Of a stretch of DNA of 55,549 bases, positions 8,008-16,809 are shown in pieces; the stretch's first letter is position 1, and the number at the start of each line of letters is the position of its first letter. Origin of the DNA: Ichthyosporea sp. XGB-2017a (lineage: Eukaryota > Opisthokonta > Ichthyosporea); the NCBI GenBank assembly GCA_002811675.1, contig PDIM01010328.1:137897-193445 (forward strand), given 5' to 3'. The translations under genes and the position numbers were made by a program. The notes under the pieces were generated by a model. That model was not told where the DNA came from. It did no database searches and was given only the letters and a program-made list of their open reading frames with translations.

Positions 8008-9543
8008 ATGGAATTGAACTTAACCCCAACCTTTGAAGAATTTCGTAAATTGGCGAAGCAAGGCAATGTGGTGCCTATAATGGACCAAGAGCTGGAAGAT
8101 ATGGTTACTCCCGTTTCAGCATACCTTAAAATTGCGGAGAACGCAGAGTATTCGTTTTTACTAGAGTCTGTTGCCGGTGGGGAAAAAATTGGCCGGTATT
8201 CGTTCTTGGGGACTGATCCGTATGAGGTTATCAAGACTGGTGCCACAGAAAAGTGTAAAGGAGACCCGCTGTCTCACGTGGAAGAGCGACTGTCAAAATG
8301 CAAATATGTAAATATTCCTGGACTCCCTCCTTTTACAGGCGGGGCTGTAGGTTACATCTCATATGACTGTGTTCAATACTTTGAGCCTCGCACAAAGTGC
8401 ACTCTGAGCGATCCTATCCCATTTCTGCCCGAGGCGATGTTTATGTTTTGTAACACTATTGTTGTTTTTGATCATTTGCATCACATCTTGAAAATAGCAT
8501 CTCATGCCAAACTTTTTGATGTGGATGTAAATAGCGATGATGAGTTAAGAAAAGCGTATGATATAGCTGTACGTGAAATCAAAGCCATGAAAAAGCTTAT
8601 TAATAGAGAAGATGTTCCAATGCCAAAACAGAAGCCTATTAACCTTGGTTATGAAGCAAAATCGAACATTGGAAAGTCCGGATATGAACAACATGTGAAA
8701 GATTTGAAGAAGCATATTGTTGCTGGTGATATTATCCAGGCGGTTCCATCTCAACGCCTGGCTCGTAAAACAGATCTTCACCCGTTTAATATTTATCGTC
8801 ATTTGCGTAGCATTAACCCTTCTCCGTATATGTTTTATGTGGACTTGAAAGAGTTCCAGTTGATTGGAGCGTCCCCTGAAACTCTTTGCAAAGTTGAAAA
8901 TAATGTTGTGTTTAACCACCCTATTGCTGGCACAAGGAAGAGAGGGAAAACGAAAGAAGAAGATGACGCTCTTGCGGAAGAGCTATTGAGCAATGAAAAG
9001 GAAAGAGCCGAACATATTATGCTGGTTGACCTAGGCAGAAATGATGTGAATCGGATATGCAAACCTTTATCAGTCAAGGTTGATGCTCTTATGAACATTG
9101 AAAGGTATTCTCATGTGATGCACATTGTTTCCCAAGTGTCTGGTACATTGCGAGATGGCATGAGTTCATACGATGCATTCAGATCAATTTTTCCAGCTGG
9201 AACGGTTTCGGGTGCCCCTAAAGTGAAAGCAATCGAGCTTGTCTTTTCTCTGGAAAAAGAACGAAGGGGTGTGTATGCCGGCGCCGTTGGCCGCATTTCC
9301 TATGACAATGAAATTGATACTTGTATCGCTTTGCGAACAATGTACTTTCATAAAGACACCATTTATCTTCAGGCCGGTGGTGGTATAGTTTTTGACTCGG
9401 ACCCACAGGAAGAATATTATGAGACTATCAACAAGCTCCAGGCAAACGTATCCGCCATTGCTAAGGCAGAAAAGTATTACTATGATTTGCAAAACGCTGA
9501 AAACCCAACACAGCCCTCTGTAAAAAGACAAAAGAAGAACTAA
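8008..9543 (+). CDS. trpE: Anthranilate synthase component I (TrpE)
   Basis: It converts chorismate plus ammonia (delivered by TrpG) to anthranilate, the committed and feedback-inhibited step. The 511-aa intronless ORF starts at an ATG in good context (AAAATGG). LLES near residue 50 is the tryptophan-binding feedback motif, so end-product inhibition is likely retained. The catalytic core shows GYISYDC, IAGTRKRGKT, AEHIMLVDLGRND, PAGTVSGAPK and QAGGGIVFDSDP. The sequence looks closer to fungal TRP2 than to enterobacterial TrpE, judged by eye. Its TAA is followed after only two bases by the trpG ATG. A possible acceptor-like GATTATAG sits 7 nt before the ATG, but no matching donor or fusion frame is evident. 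Confidence 0.97.
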   Translation: MELNLTPTFEEFRKLAKQGNVVPIMDQELEDMVTPVSAYLKIAENAEYSFLLESVAGGEKIGRYSFLGTDPYEVIKTGATEKCKGDPLSHVEERLSKCKYVNIPGLPPFTGGAVGYISYDCVQYFEPRTKCTLSDPIPFLPEAMFMFCNTIVVFDHLHHILKIASHAKLFDVDVNSDDELRKAYDIAVREIKAMKKLINREDVPMPKQKPINLGYEAKSNIGKSGYEQHVKDLKKHIVAGDIIQAVPSQRLARKTDLHPFNIYRHLRSINPSPYMFYVDLKEFQLIGASPETLCKVENNVVFNHPIAGTRKRGKTKEEDDALAEELLSNEKERAEHIMLVDLGRNDVNRICKPLSVKVDALMNIERYSHVMHIVSQVSGTLRDGMSSYDAFRSIFPAGTVSGAPKVKAIELVFSLEKERRGVYAGAVGRISYDNEIDTCIALRTMYFHKDTIYLQAGGGIVFDSDPQEEYYETINKLQANVSAIAKAEKYYYDLQNAENPTQPSVKRQKKN

Positions 9544-9545
9544 AC

Positions 9546-10160
9546 ATGAAGAGACCCCAAGTTTTGATGATTGATAACTACGATAGCTTTACATGGAACG
9601 TATACCAATATCTGTGCCTTCTCGGAGCAGATGTGACCGTGTATCGCAATGACCAAATAAGTGTACAGAAGTGTATTGATTTGAAACCTACTCATGTGGT
9701 TATTTCCCCGGGGCCCGGAACTCCAAATGACACTGGAATTGCAAGAGATGTCATTAAAGCCTTCGCGGGTAAGAAGCCTATTCTTGGTGTGTGCATGGGT
9801 GAACAATGTATGATTGACTTGTATGGTGGAGTTGTTGAATATGCTGGTGAAATTATGCATGGCAAAGCTTCGTGCATAACGAATGATGGGAAGGGACTGT
9901 ATAAAGGCCTTCCTTCATCATTTGATGTGATTCGTTATCATTCACTTGCCGGAACTCTTTCGAAAATTCCCGAGTGCCTTACAGTAACGTCTTCAACTAG
10001 CAATGGGATTGTAATGGGAGTTCGCCATAAGGAATATGTAATGGAGGGGGTTCAGTATCACCCAGAATCTATCAAGAGTGAAAATGGCATGGCTTTGTTC
10101 GGAAATTTTTTGAAGTGGACCAAAGGGCAGTGGAAAGATGAAGATAAAAGCTTGTATTAA
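9546..10160 (+). CDS. trpG: Anthranilate synthase component II, glutamine amidotransferase (TrpG)
   Basis: It is the class-I glutamine amidotransferase that supplies ammonia to TrpE. The 204-aa ORF starts MKRPQVLMIDNYDSFTWN. The catalytic triad is intact: C83 in GVCMGEQ, and H172 with E174 in QYHPES. The oxyanion-hole region SPGPGTP is present. The residue after CMG is Glu, where H or Q is usual. The ORF is separated from trpE by two bases (TAAACATG) and overlaps trpD by 23 nt in another frame. In fungi TrpG is fused to TrpC-TrpF and in several other lineages to TrpE, so a free-standing TrpG packed between trpE and trpD is a bacterial-style arrangement. Confidence 0.97.
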   Translation: MKRPQVLMIDNYDSFTWNVYQYLCLLGADVTVYRNDQISVQKCIDLKPTHVVISPGPGTPNDTGIARDVIKAFAGKKPILGVCMGEQCMIDLYGGVVEYAGEIMHGKASCITNDGKGLYKGLPSSFDVIRYHSLAGTLSKIPECLTVTSSTSNGIVMGVRHKEYVMEGVQYHPESIKSENGMALFGNFLKWTKGQWKDEDKSLY

Positions 10161-11154
10161 GTCCCTTAGCGAAACTAAAAAGTTTGATCTAGGACTCATA
10201 GAAGAGGCACTGGACGATATATTCTCTGGAAATGCCACGGATGCACAGATTGCGGCTTTTTTAGTTTTGATAAAATGCATCGGCGAAACTCCAGAGTTAA
10301 TATCTTGCTGTGTTGACATTGTGCGTAAGAATGCTAAACCATGCGCTATCTCAGGGTGTGTGGATATAGTAGGAACAGGAGGAGATGGCCACAGTACTTT
10401 TAACGTGTCATCGTGCTCATCGGTAGTTGTTGCTGGGGCGGGTGTCAAAGTGGCGAAGCACGGTAATCGCTCGTCTAGCTCCCCATGTGGGAGCGCTGAT
10501 ATTCTTGAAAAGCTGGGAGGAAAGCTTGATATGACCCCAGAACAGAATGAAGAGTGTATTAAACGGTCCGGTTATACGTTCTTGTTTGCCCAGTCATATC
10601 ACCCAAAGTTTCGGCATGTAGGGCCGGTAAGAAAACAAGTGGGGCTTCCCACCATTTTCAATATTATTGGACCATTATCGAATCCTGCCACACCAGACTA
10701 TATGGTTGTAGGTTGCTATCACAAATCCTTAGGTCGTCTTATCATTGAAACATTGAAGTTACAGGGTTTGAAAGGTGCAATGGTTGTGTGTGGCTGCGAA
10801 AACTTGGACGAGTTGAGCATTGCGGGCAAGAGTGATGTGTGGATATATAAGGATGGAAGGGTAACAGAAACTCAGCTTCATCCTGGAGACTTTGGTCTTC
10901 CGACTCACTCGCTAGAATTGGTAAAAGGGGGGGGGAAAGAAGAAAATGAAAAAATATTTAGAGGGATTTTAGCTGGAGAGGAAGGTCCAAATACGGACTT
11001 TGTTCTGCTTAACTCAGCAGCACTTCTCTACGTGTGTGGGAAAGCTAGTAACTTTAGAGAAGGTGTTAAGCTTGCTCGAGAAAGCATTTCTTCTGGCGCT
11101 GCAGCTGAAGTACTCCGAAAATATTGTGAATACTCGGTAACCTTGGCAAAGTAG
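10138..11154 (+). CDS. trpD: Anthranilate phosphoribosyltransferase (TrpD)
   Basis: It transfers phosphoribose from PRPP to anthranilate. The 338-aa intronless ORF starts MKIKACIKSLSETKK. It has the small helical N-domain (GNATDAQIAAFLVLIK), the PRPP-binding glycine loop VGTGGDGHSTFNVSS, KHGNRSSSSPCGSADILEKL and GPLSNPA, plus a C-terminal domain of normal length. The ATG lies 23 nt inside trpG. Starting at a later methionine would remove the N-terminal domain, so the overlap is real unless the protein is shortened. trpE and trpD share a frame while trpG is in a different one. An AATAAA follows at 11162, the first good poly(A) signal after trpE. Confidence 0.96.
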   Translation: MKIKACIKSLSETKKFDLGLIEEALDDIFSGNATDAQIAAFLVLIKCIGETPELISCCVDIVRKNAKPCAISGCVDIVGTGGDGHSTFNVSSCSSVVVAGAGVKVAKHGNRSSSSPCGSADILEKLGGKLDMTPEQNEECIKRSGYTFLFAQSYHPKFRHVGPVRKQVGLPTIFNIIGPLSNPATPDYMVVGCYHKSLGRLIIETLKLQGLKGAMVVCGCENLDELSIAGKSDVWIYKDGRVTETQLHPGDFGLPTHSLELVKGGGKEENEKIFRGILAGEEGPNTDFVLLNSAALLYVCGKASNFREGVKLARESISSGAAAEVLRKYCEYSVTLAK

Positions 11155-11161
11155 ACTTTGG

Positions 11162-11167
11162 AATAAA
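11162..11167 (+). terminator. Poly(A) signal AATAAA after trpD
   Basis: AATAAA begins 8 nt after the trpD stop. It marks the likely 3' end of the trpE-trpG-trpD transcript. I see no comparable signal in the spacers between the four ORFs. The opposing RAD51C gene ends about 200 nt further on. Confidence 0.6.
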
Positions 11168-11369
11168 TGTGTGATTCAGATTAGTTTTATATATGTCATT
11201 AAGAGCTCTCTGGTTGGGGTTTCCTTCCTTTACAGAGCAGCCTCGTAGTGAGTTCTGCTCCAGGCAGTTGACATCATTTATTCTATTTACATATATATTT
11301 ACAAGTTTCATACAGGTGTATTTGTTATCTTTAAAATCAAACAAACAGAGAATGATAAAAGTAAAGCCA

Positions 11370-12449
11370 TCACACATTTGGTTCACAAGAACGAATCCCA
11401 CTCTGAGTGACACAATAATTTGCAACAGCTCTTTCTCTGTTTGCCGATTTAAAAAGGCTCATTTGGCGTACTCCATCAACCCAGCGAAGAAGAAATCGGT
11501 TTGTACAACAATGGCCCCAACTTTCACCCAGCGCAGGAACCAAAGAGGACCATATAGCGGAGTTTCCGCTTCTTATCTTCGTGGTCATTTGATTAACAAT
11601 CACAACCGCTAAATTGTATTCCTTGGCAAGCTTCATAAGAGTTTGTGACGTTATGTTTAACAATCGGTTTCGCAATGAAAAATTTTCCACATCATGACGG
11701 AAATGGAATGCTACACTATCGATGATAATAACTTTAACATCTGGTACTTCATTCACTATCTCGTCTAATACACGGGTAACTGAAATTTGCTCCACGTAAT
11801 CGTGCACTCTGAAATAAAGAATATTAGATAGAATGTGCTCAACATTAAATTTTGCAAGTTTTGACTGTAACTGTTCAATGCTTTCCTCCGAAGCAGCTCC
11901 TTTGCTTTGATGAATTAATTCAGCCCCAATACTCTGAGCCTCTCTCTCAGTTGCATGGGCAATCTCCACCACACGATCAATAATAAAGCTCCCTTCAGTG
12001 TCAATATATATCGCTTTTCCCTCTGCTCCACCCAGTTCAACTGGGATTTGGACGTTAACTGCAGCTTGAATAGCAATCTGGGTTTTACCTATTCCTGGAG
12101 CACCGCAAAATTCACTAAGTTGACCCAAAGGAATGCCCTTACCTCCCATTGCAGAGTCTATTTCACTACACATAAGAGATATACCAGGTTGGCTTTGCTC
12201 TTCTTGAAGCAAATGGCGAGCAGAGACTGAATTCAAATGCACACTTGGGCCTTCTGCATCGATGCTTACATTGTAGTGGCGAATCACCTTGAGGACATCA
12301 ACGGCATCGCCATTAGTCACGCCAACCGAACGGCTCAACTGCAAGGCATTAAGATGAATTATATCCTCGGTACAGTTATAGCCCTTTGAAACAAGTTTCC
12401 TCAGAACAGAAGGCTTAATAGGCAGAGTGGATAAAGATTGGTACTTCAT
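11370..12449 (-). CDS. RAD51C: RAD51C-type recombinase paralog
   Basis: A RAD51 paralog acting in homologous recombination and crosslink repair, in the BCDX2 and CX3 complexes in animals. The 359-aa single exon starts MKYQSLSTLPIKPSVLRKL, matching the N-terminal helix-hairpin region of RAD51C; the upstream in-frame extension has no ATG. The Walker A motif is GAPGIGKTQ, followed by VQIPVELGG, IDTEGSFIIDRV, the Walker B region VIIIDSVAFHFRHD and NQMTTKI. ALGESWGH is the RAD51C C-terminal signature and separates it from RAD51B, RAD51D and XRCC3. It lies convergent to the trp row. FANCL and MSH5 elsewhere in the window belong to related repair and meiotic pathways, but nothing shows they are co-regulated. 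Confidence 0.93.
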   Translation of the reverse strand: MKYQSLSTLPIKPSVLRKLVSKGYNCTEDIIHLNALQLSRSVGVTNGDAVDVLKVIRHYNVSIDAEGPSVHLNSVSARHLLQEEQSQPGISLMCSEIDSAMGGKGIPLGQLSEFCGAPGIGKTQIAIQAAVNVQIPVELGGAEGKAIYIDTEGSFIIDRVVEIAHATEREAQSIGAELIHQSKGAASEESIEQLQSKLAKFNVEHILSNILYFRVHDYVEQISVTRVLDEIVNEVPDVKVIIIDSVAFHFRHDVENFSLRNRLLNITSQTLMKLAKEYNLAVVIVNQMTTKIRSGNSAIWSSLVPALGESWGHCCTNRFLLRWVDGVRQMSLFKSANRERAVANYCVTQSGIRSCEPNV

Positions 12450-13582
12450 ATTGAACACGTTGGTTTTTAGATTGCGACAAGAAGCTATCTCTAGATTGGC
12501 AGCTGTGATAAGGTGGATTTTGTTGAATGGGTGAGCTAAGGGGCAGCTTCTCACTGCATACACAGAGGATGCGGTAAGGCCAGTGGTTGTGTCTGGCTCC
12601 TATTTATTTGGTTGCTGTGGATCCATTAGACCTCTAGGCTGTAGCTAGCTTGGTGTTGAAGGAAGAGGTAATCTGCGGTAACAGCAACACTGGCATTTGT
12701 GAGTTGTGGCTTAATATTATTATCACCTGTGGTCACATGAACTACTCGAAACAAACTGCAGCAGGTAGAGTACGAATAATAATCATCATCACAGTGGAGT
12801 GTAGAGGGGGGGATGGAATGTGTGTATAAAACACTGCAGGAAGGAGGGGGGATGATCAGGCCGGGGGGGGGGGAGGCTAGCTAGGGCTAGGGATGGAGCA
12901 ATTAATATTTAATTGTGGCTCCCATTATAGATGTAGCGGTAGTGTGGCCTGTGGCTTCAGTTATATATGGACTGTGGTCTAGCTATGCCCTCCTTATTAC
13001 AGTGTCTGTGACTGTGTGTTTATGTCACTTGGGATTCGATTCACAGTGCAGGAGATCTGGTTGTTCTTGTTCATCTGTGGATAAGTGGGTCTTACTTTTC
13101 AGTCGTTCAATCGTCTTTTGAAGTAAGAAGACTACCCTCACTACCCGTATTGGTGTAAACAAAGCCCCGGACAGACCTCGTATTCGGGTTAAGACGTGTG
13201 TGTGTTCAGTGTTTCACAGACTAGAACCCCGCCTTGCGCATTGCGTGTAGTTGTGTAGAGCTTCTGCAGTACCTGTTGGTCTTGTTTCTTTGCAGATTTT
13301 CTCAAGCACAGTAACGTGTCCTTCTTTTTTTTTTCTTTGTATATTCCTCTACTACTATTATTACTATCTGGGTTCCCTGACCATCAAACATGTTTATGTA
13401 AAGCTTCAGATTAAAAGACAAACTTGCAAAGATAAAGAAAGGATTTCAGGGAAAGAAATAGCATTTCAACGGAAATTACACCTCCCCTGGGATCGTTTAT
13501 ATTTTCATTGCTTGATTTAGTTTAGTTTTCTTCATCATCTCCCCTCTTTTTTTGTGATACTATTGATCGCTTTGGATTCGAT
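12450..13582. promoter_or_regulatory. Divergent RAD51C / YAK1 promoter region
   Basis: This spacer of about 1.1 kb has no credible gene. It includes several G tracts (near 12808, 12845 and an 11-G run at 12863-12873), repeated TAGCTA-like motifs (GGCTAGCTAGGGCTAGGG just after the G run) and a T-rich stretch near 13323-13336. A short ORF at 13251-13520 is Tyr- and Lys-rich and looks like a leader. A 5'-UTR intron of YAK1 is possible but not demonstrable. Confidence 0.5.
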
Positions 13583-16500
13583 ATGAACAACTCTTCTAGA
13601 ACACGTCATAACAGTGAGCCAACCTTTAATGCTGCATTTCCAGGGGCAGTGGGAGGATTTGCAACTAAGAATTGGTTTCAGGATAAAGAAAGTAGCAAAA
13701 TGTCGAATGCATCTTTTTCCTCTTCTCCCATGGTAACGGATTCCCCGTCCTCGGTCAAAAGTAACAGTACTTCAGCTACAGAGTCAATCAAGCTTAGCTT
13801 TGGTGTTGGAGGTGAATCTTCTGCTTTTCATTCATTTTGCAAGTTTAGAAATGGCACAAGCACAGGAAGCACTGGGAGCATGGTAGATGAAACATTTTCC
13901 ACAGGCGAGAGTGGCGTTGAAAGTAAACCTTCTATTCGCTCTACAAAAGGGATAGTGGAATTATTTCGTGGGTGTAATCCAGCGTTTCAGTATGATTGCC
14001 AGCAGCGGCCGAGGCGTGTTTTGACAAAGCCAAGTGATGCCGTTAATAACAATGGATTTGACAACTCCAATTATGAGTACATCTTGCATGTTCATGAAAC
14101 CATTGGTGATGCTCCTGGTAAGCAATATGTAGTTATTGACATGCTTGGACAAGGGACTTTTGGTCAAGTAGTAAAATGCAAAATTGCTCCATATGTGGAT
14201 GCGATGGGGCGTGAATACAAAGATCATAGAATGTATGCGCTAAAGATCATAAAAAATAAGCCGGCATACTATAGTCAATCGAAAATGGAAGTAAAAGTAC
14301 TGAACAAGCTGAACGCACTAAATGATGAGAATGACGAAAGATTGCATAGCCTCATTCCAGAATTGCGTGGTGATAAGAGCAGATTGGTTACGTTACAAGA
14401 TCACTTCATTTACCGCAATCATTTATGTATTAGTTTTGAGCTAATGTCGATTAATTTGTTTGAATTGTTGAAGGAAAATCGCTTTCATGGGTTGTCATTC
14501 AGCCTAATTAGAGTTATTGTTCGGCAACTTCTGGATGGTTTAATTGTGCTATCTACTAATGGAGTAATGCATTGTGATCTAAAGCCTGAGAATATCTTAT
14601 TAAAGTCGCGAGACTCAACCGAAGTAAAAATCATCGACTTTGGTTCAGCCTGTAACACGTCGCAATCTCTTTACTCCTACATTCAATCCCGATTTTATCG
14701 CTCACCAGAAGTTCTCCTTGGGTTGCCCTACGATTGTGCTATTGATATGTGGTCGCTTGGTTGTATTGTGGCAGAGTTATGCCTAGGGCTGCCTTTATTT
14801 CCTGGGACTTCGGAGTATGATCAACTGTCGCGCATTTTAGAAATAATCCCCCCCCCTTCCTTGGGACAGCTAAGTAAAGCAAAGACTGCAAATGCGTTTT
14901 TTAACACTGAGTATATATTAGACGAAAGCGGTAATAAGATTTTAAAAAGTGCTACCTTGAAGCCTTTGGAGCAATATTGCAAGGAGTACAATGTCAAGCC
15001 TAAACCGTCGAAGAATTATTTTAACTTCAGTTCTCTTAACGACATTACAAAGATTGCATTCAGAAAACCAAAAACAAGCTACGAGATTGAAAAAGAATTG
15101 GATGATAGGAATAACTTGGTACAGCTCTTAGTTGGTGTTTTAAAAATCGACTCTGCGGAAAGGTGGACCGTTGATCAAGTCCGTATGCATCCGTTTATTC
15201 TTGGGAAACCATTTGACATGGGATGGGTTCCGGAGCCACCAAACCCGATTATCAACCCTCATCTTAAACTTTGTTATGAAAACCCTCTGCTTTCTCAGCC
15301 GTACATAGATAGCAGCATTAGTAATATGAACTATCACTTGACAAATCGTCACAGCCTTAACTATCATCACGCAAACCCATATCCAATTCCTACAAATAGA
15401 AATTTGGATCGCAGAAACAGTGTTAGCTATGACTACATGTCTAAGGCTGGAGTATCTCCTGAAGTATTTTACTTGTCGGCCCAAGGTTTCCCAAGGGAAA
15501 TGTCTGGTAAGGAATTTTCCCCGGATAACATGAAATCAATGCTGGAACAAGAACAACGCAACGTAAGAGGCAGCTCAAGGCGTTACCACAGGCATAACTC
15601 GGCGAATGATATGCACCCGTACAGTGAAGGTATGGGGCCTTCGCGAAATTCCTGGCAGCCAAACTCGATGACAGAACAAAATTATGCCAACTTACCAGTG
15701 CCTTATGTTGCGTCGGGTGTAATGGACTGCCCATCTTCAAACAGGACTTATAATGAGCATCGTTATTCAATTGGTGGACTTGGTGATGATCATCGAGTGG
15801 CATTTGAAGCGGGCAATCGCAGAAGTAGCTTAAGCATGGGTGGTCTTCTTCCACCCTATGGTCAAACTGGATCTTCTAATAGCAACCACTCCCCAGATAG
15901 TAGAGGTTTTCCGAAATACCCTGCTCCAGGTACACATGCAAGCAGACCACCTATGAACCGGCAATACTCTCACCCGTCGTCATCCTCTTTTTACTATTTT
16001 AATCCAATGCAAGCAAACCAAATATCACCACAGAATTCACAATCACTCATCTCTCATGGGGGAGGCGCGTCATATGGTCAGAAAGATTTTCCTTCACCCT
16101 CTGCGATTCCGGAGTGGGATCCATTCTATATGGAAGCATATCAACAAAATAGGGCTGATGGCGAGGGTGGGAATGTAAATCACTTTGTTCCTGTGGGAGG
16201 TTATCAATATCAAAAGGAAGAAGGGGAAGTAGAAGGGGACAATAAGCTACGGGTAGAGGGAGGGCAGCTTTATGGTGGGTTTGGGGCAAGAAGAACAAGG
16301 CATTTATCCTTAGCTGGTGATTCAGGAAGTTGGAATCCTGAACCGCTTCGGCATTTATCGAATGGGAGCTATGGGGTGCATGCGTCCCCTGGAGGTTATT
16401 CCTCCATCTCTAGTGTAGAAAGTAATAGTGTGTTTGGCTCTGGTAGCAATAACAAATGCTCTTCTATTAGAGAGGCGGATGAATCGAGTTGTGAACAAGG

Positions 16501-16657
16501 TCGGGGGCCAGTTGGATACAACAACTCAAAAGACAATTTTAATGATGCAAGCTTCAACTGGGAGGAAAACGTAGATTGTGGACATGGTGATAACCAATCG
16601 GGCAGTAATAAGTCTCACCTTGCGAATTTTTTCGAACCTGATAGCGAAAGCATATAA
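13583..16657 (+). CDS. YAK1: DYRK-family protein kinase, Yak1 type
   Basis: A dual-specificity tyrosine-regulated kinase of the Yak1 branch, which in fungi couples nutrient and stress signals to growth arrest (family knowledge). It is 1024 aa in one exon. The N-terminal 175 residues are Ser/Asn-rich. The kinase domain spans about 180-545: glycine loop LGQGTFGQVVKC, Lys221 in the VAIK-equivalent YALKII, KNKPAYYSQS, catalytic HCDLKPEN (330-337), DFGSAC and the activation-loop YSYIQSRFYRSPE, where Y366 would be the autophosphorylated tyrosine. YIQSRFYRSPEVLLGLPY and KPAYYSQS favour Yak1 over DYRK1A or HIPK. Residues of about 560-1024 are a long low-complexity Ser/Asn/Gly/Tyr/His tail, probably disordered. 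An AATAAA lies at 16671. It converges with the aminopeptidase gene. Confidence 0.93.
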   Translation: MNNSSRTRHNSEPTFNAAFPGAVGGFATKNWFQDKESSKMSNASFSSSPMVTDSPSSVKSNSTSATESIKLSFGVGGESSAFHSFCKFRNGTSTGSTGSMVDETFSTGESGVESKPSIRSTKGIVELFRGCNPAFQYDCQQRPRRVLTKPSDAVNNNGFDNSNYEYILHVHETIGDAPGKQYVVIDMLGQGTFGQVVKCKIAPYVDAMGREYKDHRMYALKIIKNKPAYYSQSKMEVKVLNKLNALNDENDERLHSLIPELRGDKSRLVTLQDHFIYRNHLCISFELMSINLFELLKENRFHGLSFSLIRVIVRQLLDGLIVLSTNGVMHCDLKPENILLKSRDSTEVKIIDFGSACNTSQSLYSYIQSRFYRSPEVLLGLPYDCAIDMWSLGCIVAELCLGLPLFPGTSEYDQLSRILEIIPPPSLGQLSKAKTANAFFNTEYILDESGNKILKSATLKPLEQYCKEYNVKPKPSKNYFNFSSLNDITKIAFRKPKTSYEIEKELDDRNNLVQLLVGVLKIDSAERWTVDQVRMHPFILGKPFDMGWVPEPPNPIINPHLKLCYENPLLSQPYIDSSISNMNYHLTNRHSLNYHHANPYPIPTNRNLDRRNSVSYDYMSKAGVSPEVFYLSAQGFPREMSGKEFSPDNMKSMLEQEQRNVRGSSRRYHRHNSANDMHPYSEGMGPSRNSWQPNSMTEQNYANLPVPYVASGVMDCPSSNRTYNEHRYSIGGLGDDHRVAFEAGNRRSSLSMGGLLPPYGQTGSSNSNHSPDSRGFPKYPAPGTHASRPPMNRQYSHPSSSSFYYFNPMQANQISPQNSQSLISHGGGASYGQKDFPSPSAIPEWDPFYMEAYQQNRADGEGGNVNHFVPVGGYQYQKEEGEVEGDNKLRVEGGQLYGGFGARRTRHLSLAGDSGSWNPEPLRHLSNGSYGVHASPGGYSSISSVESNSVFGSGSNNKCSSIREADESSCEQGRGPVGYNNSKDNFNDASFNWEENVDCGHGDNQSGSNKSHLANFFEPDSESI

Positions 16658-16809
16658 GTGAAAAAAAAATAATAAAACGCAAAATGGTTTAAAACTCAGC
16701 ACAAGCTGCGCTAAAGATTTTTGTTTATTCAATCTATGTCAAAAGAGCTTTCTTCTGTTGTCGTAAAATATAAAATACTGTATTTAAAAAAGACAACAAC
16801 TACACGCTT

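Noticed and set aside
9541-10160. trpE-trpG-trpD as one fused protein broken by sequencing errors
   Set aside because: The trpE stop and spacer would need more than a single indel to join in frame. Each ORF starts with a family-appropriate ATG, and trpG and trpD overlap cleanly.
4856-11154. Bacterial contamination or chimeric assembly
   Set aside because: Genes on both sides have spliceosomal introns, promoters look alike and an AATAAA follows trpD. TrpE/TrpG resemble eukaryotic forms.
12450-12563. N-terminal extension of RAD51C
   Set aside because: No ATG in the extension, and the ATG at 12449 matches the family start.
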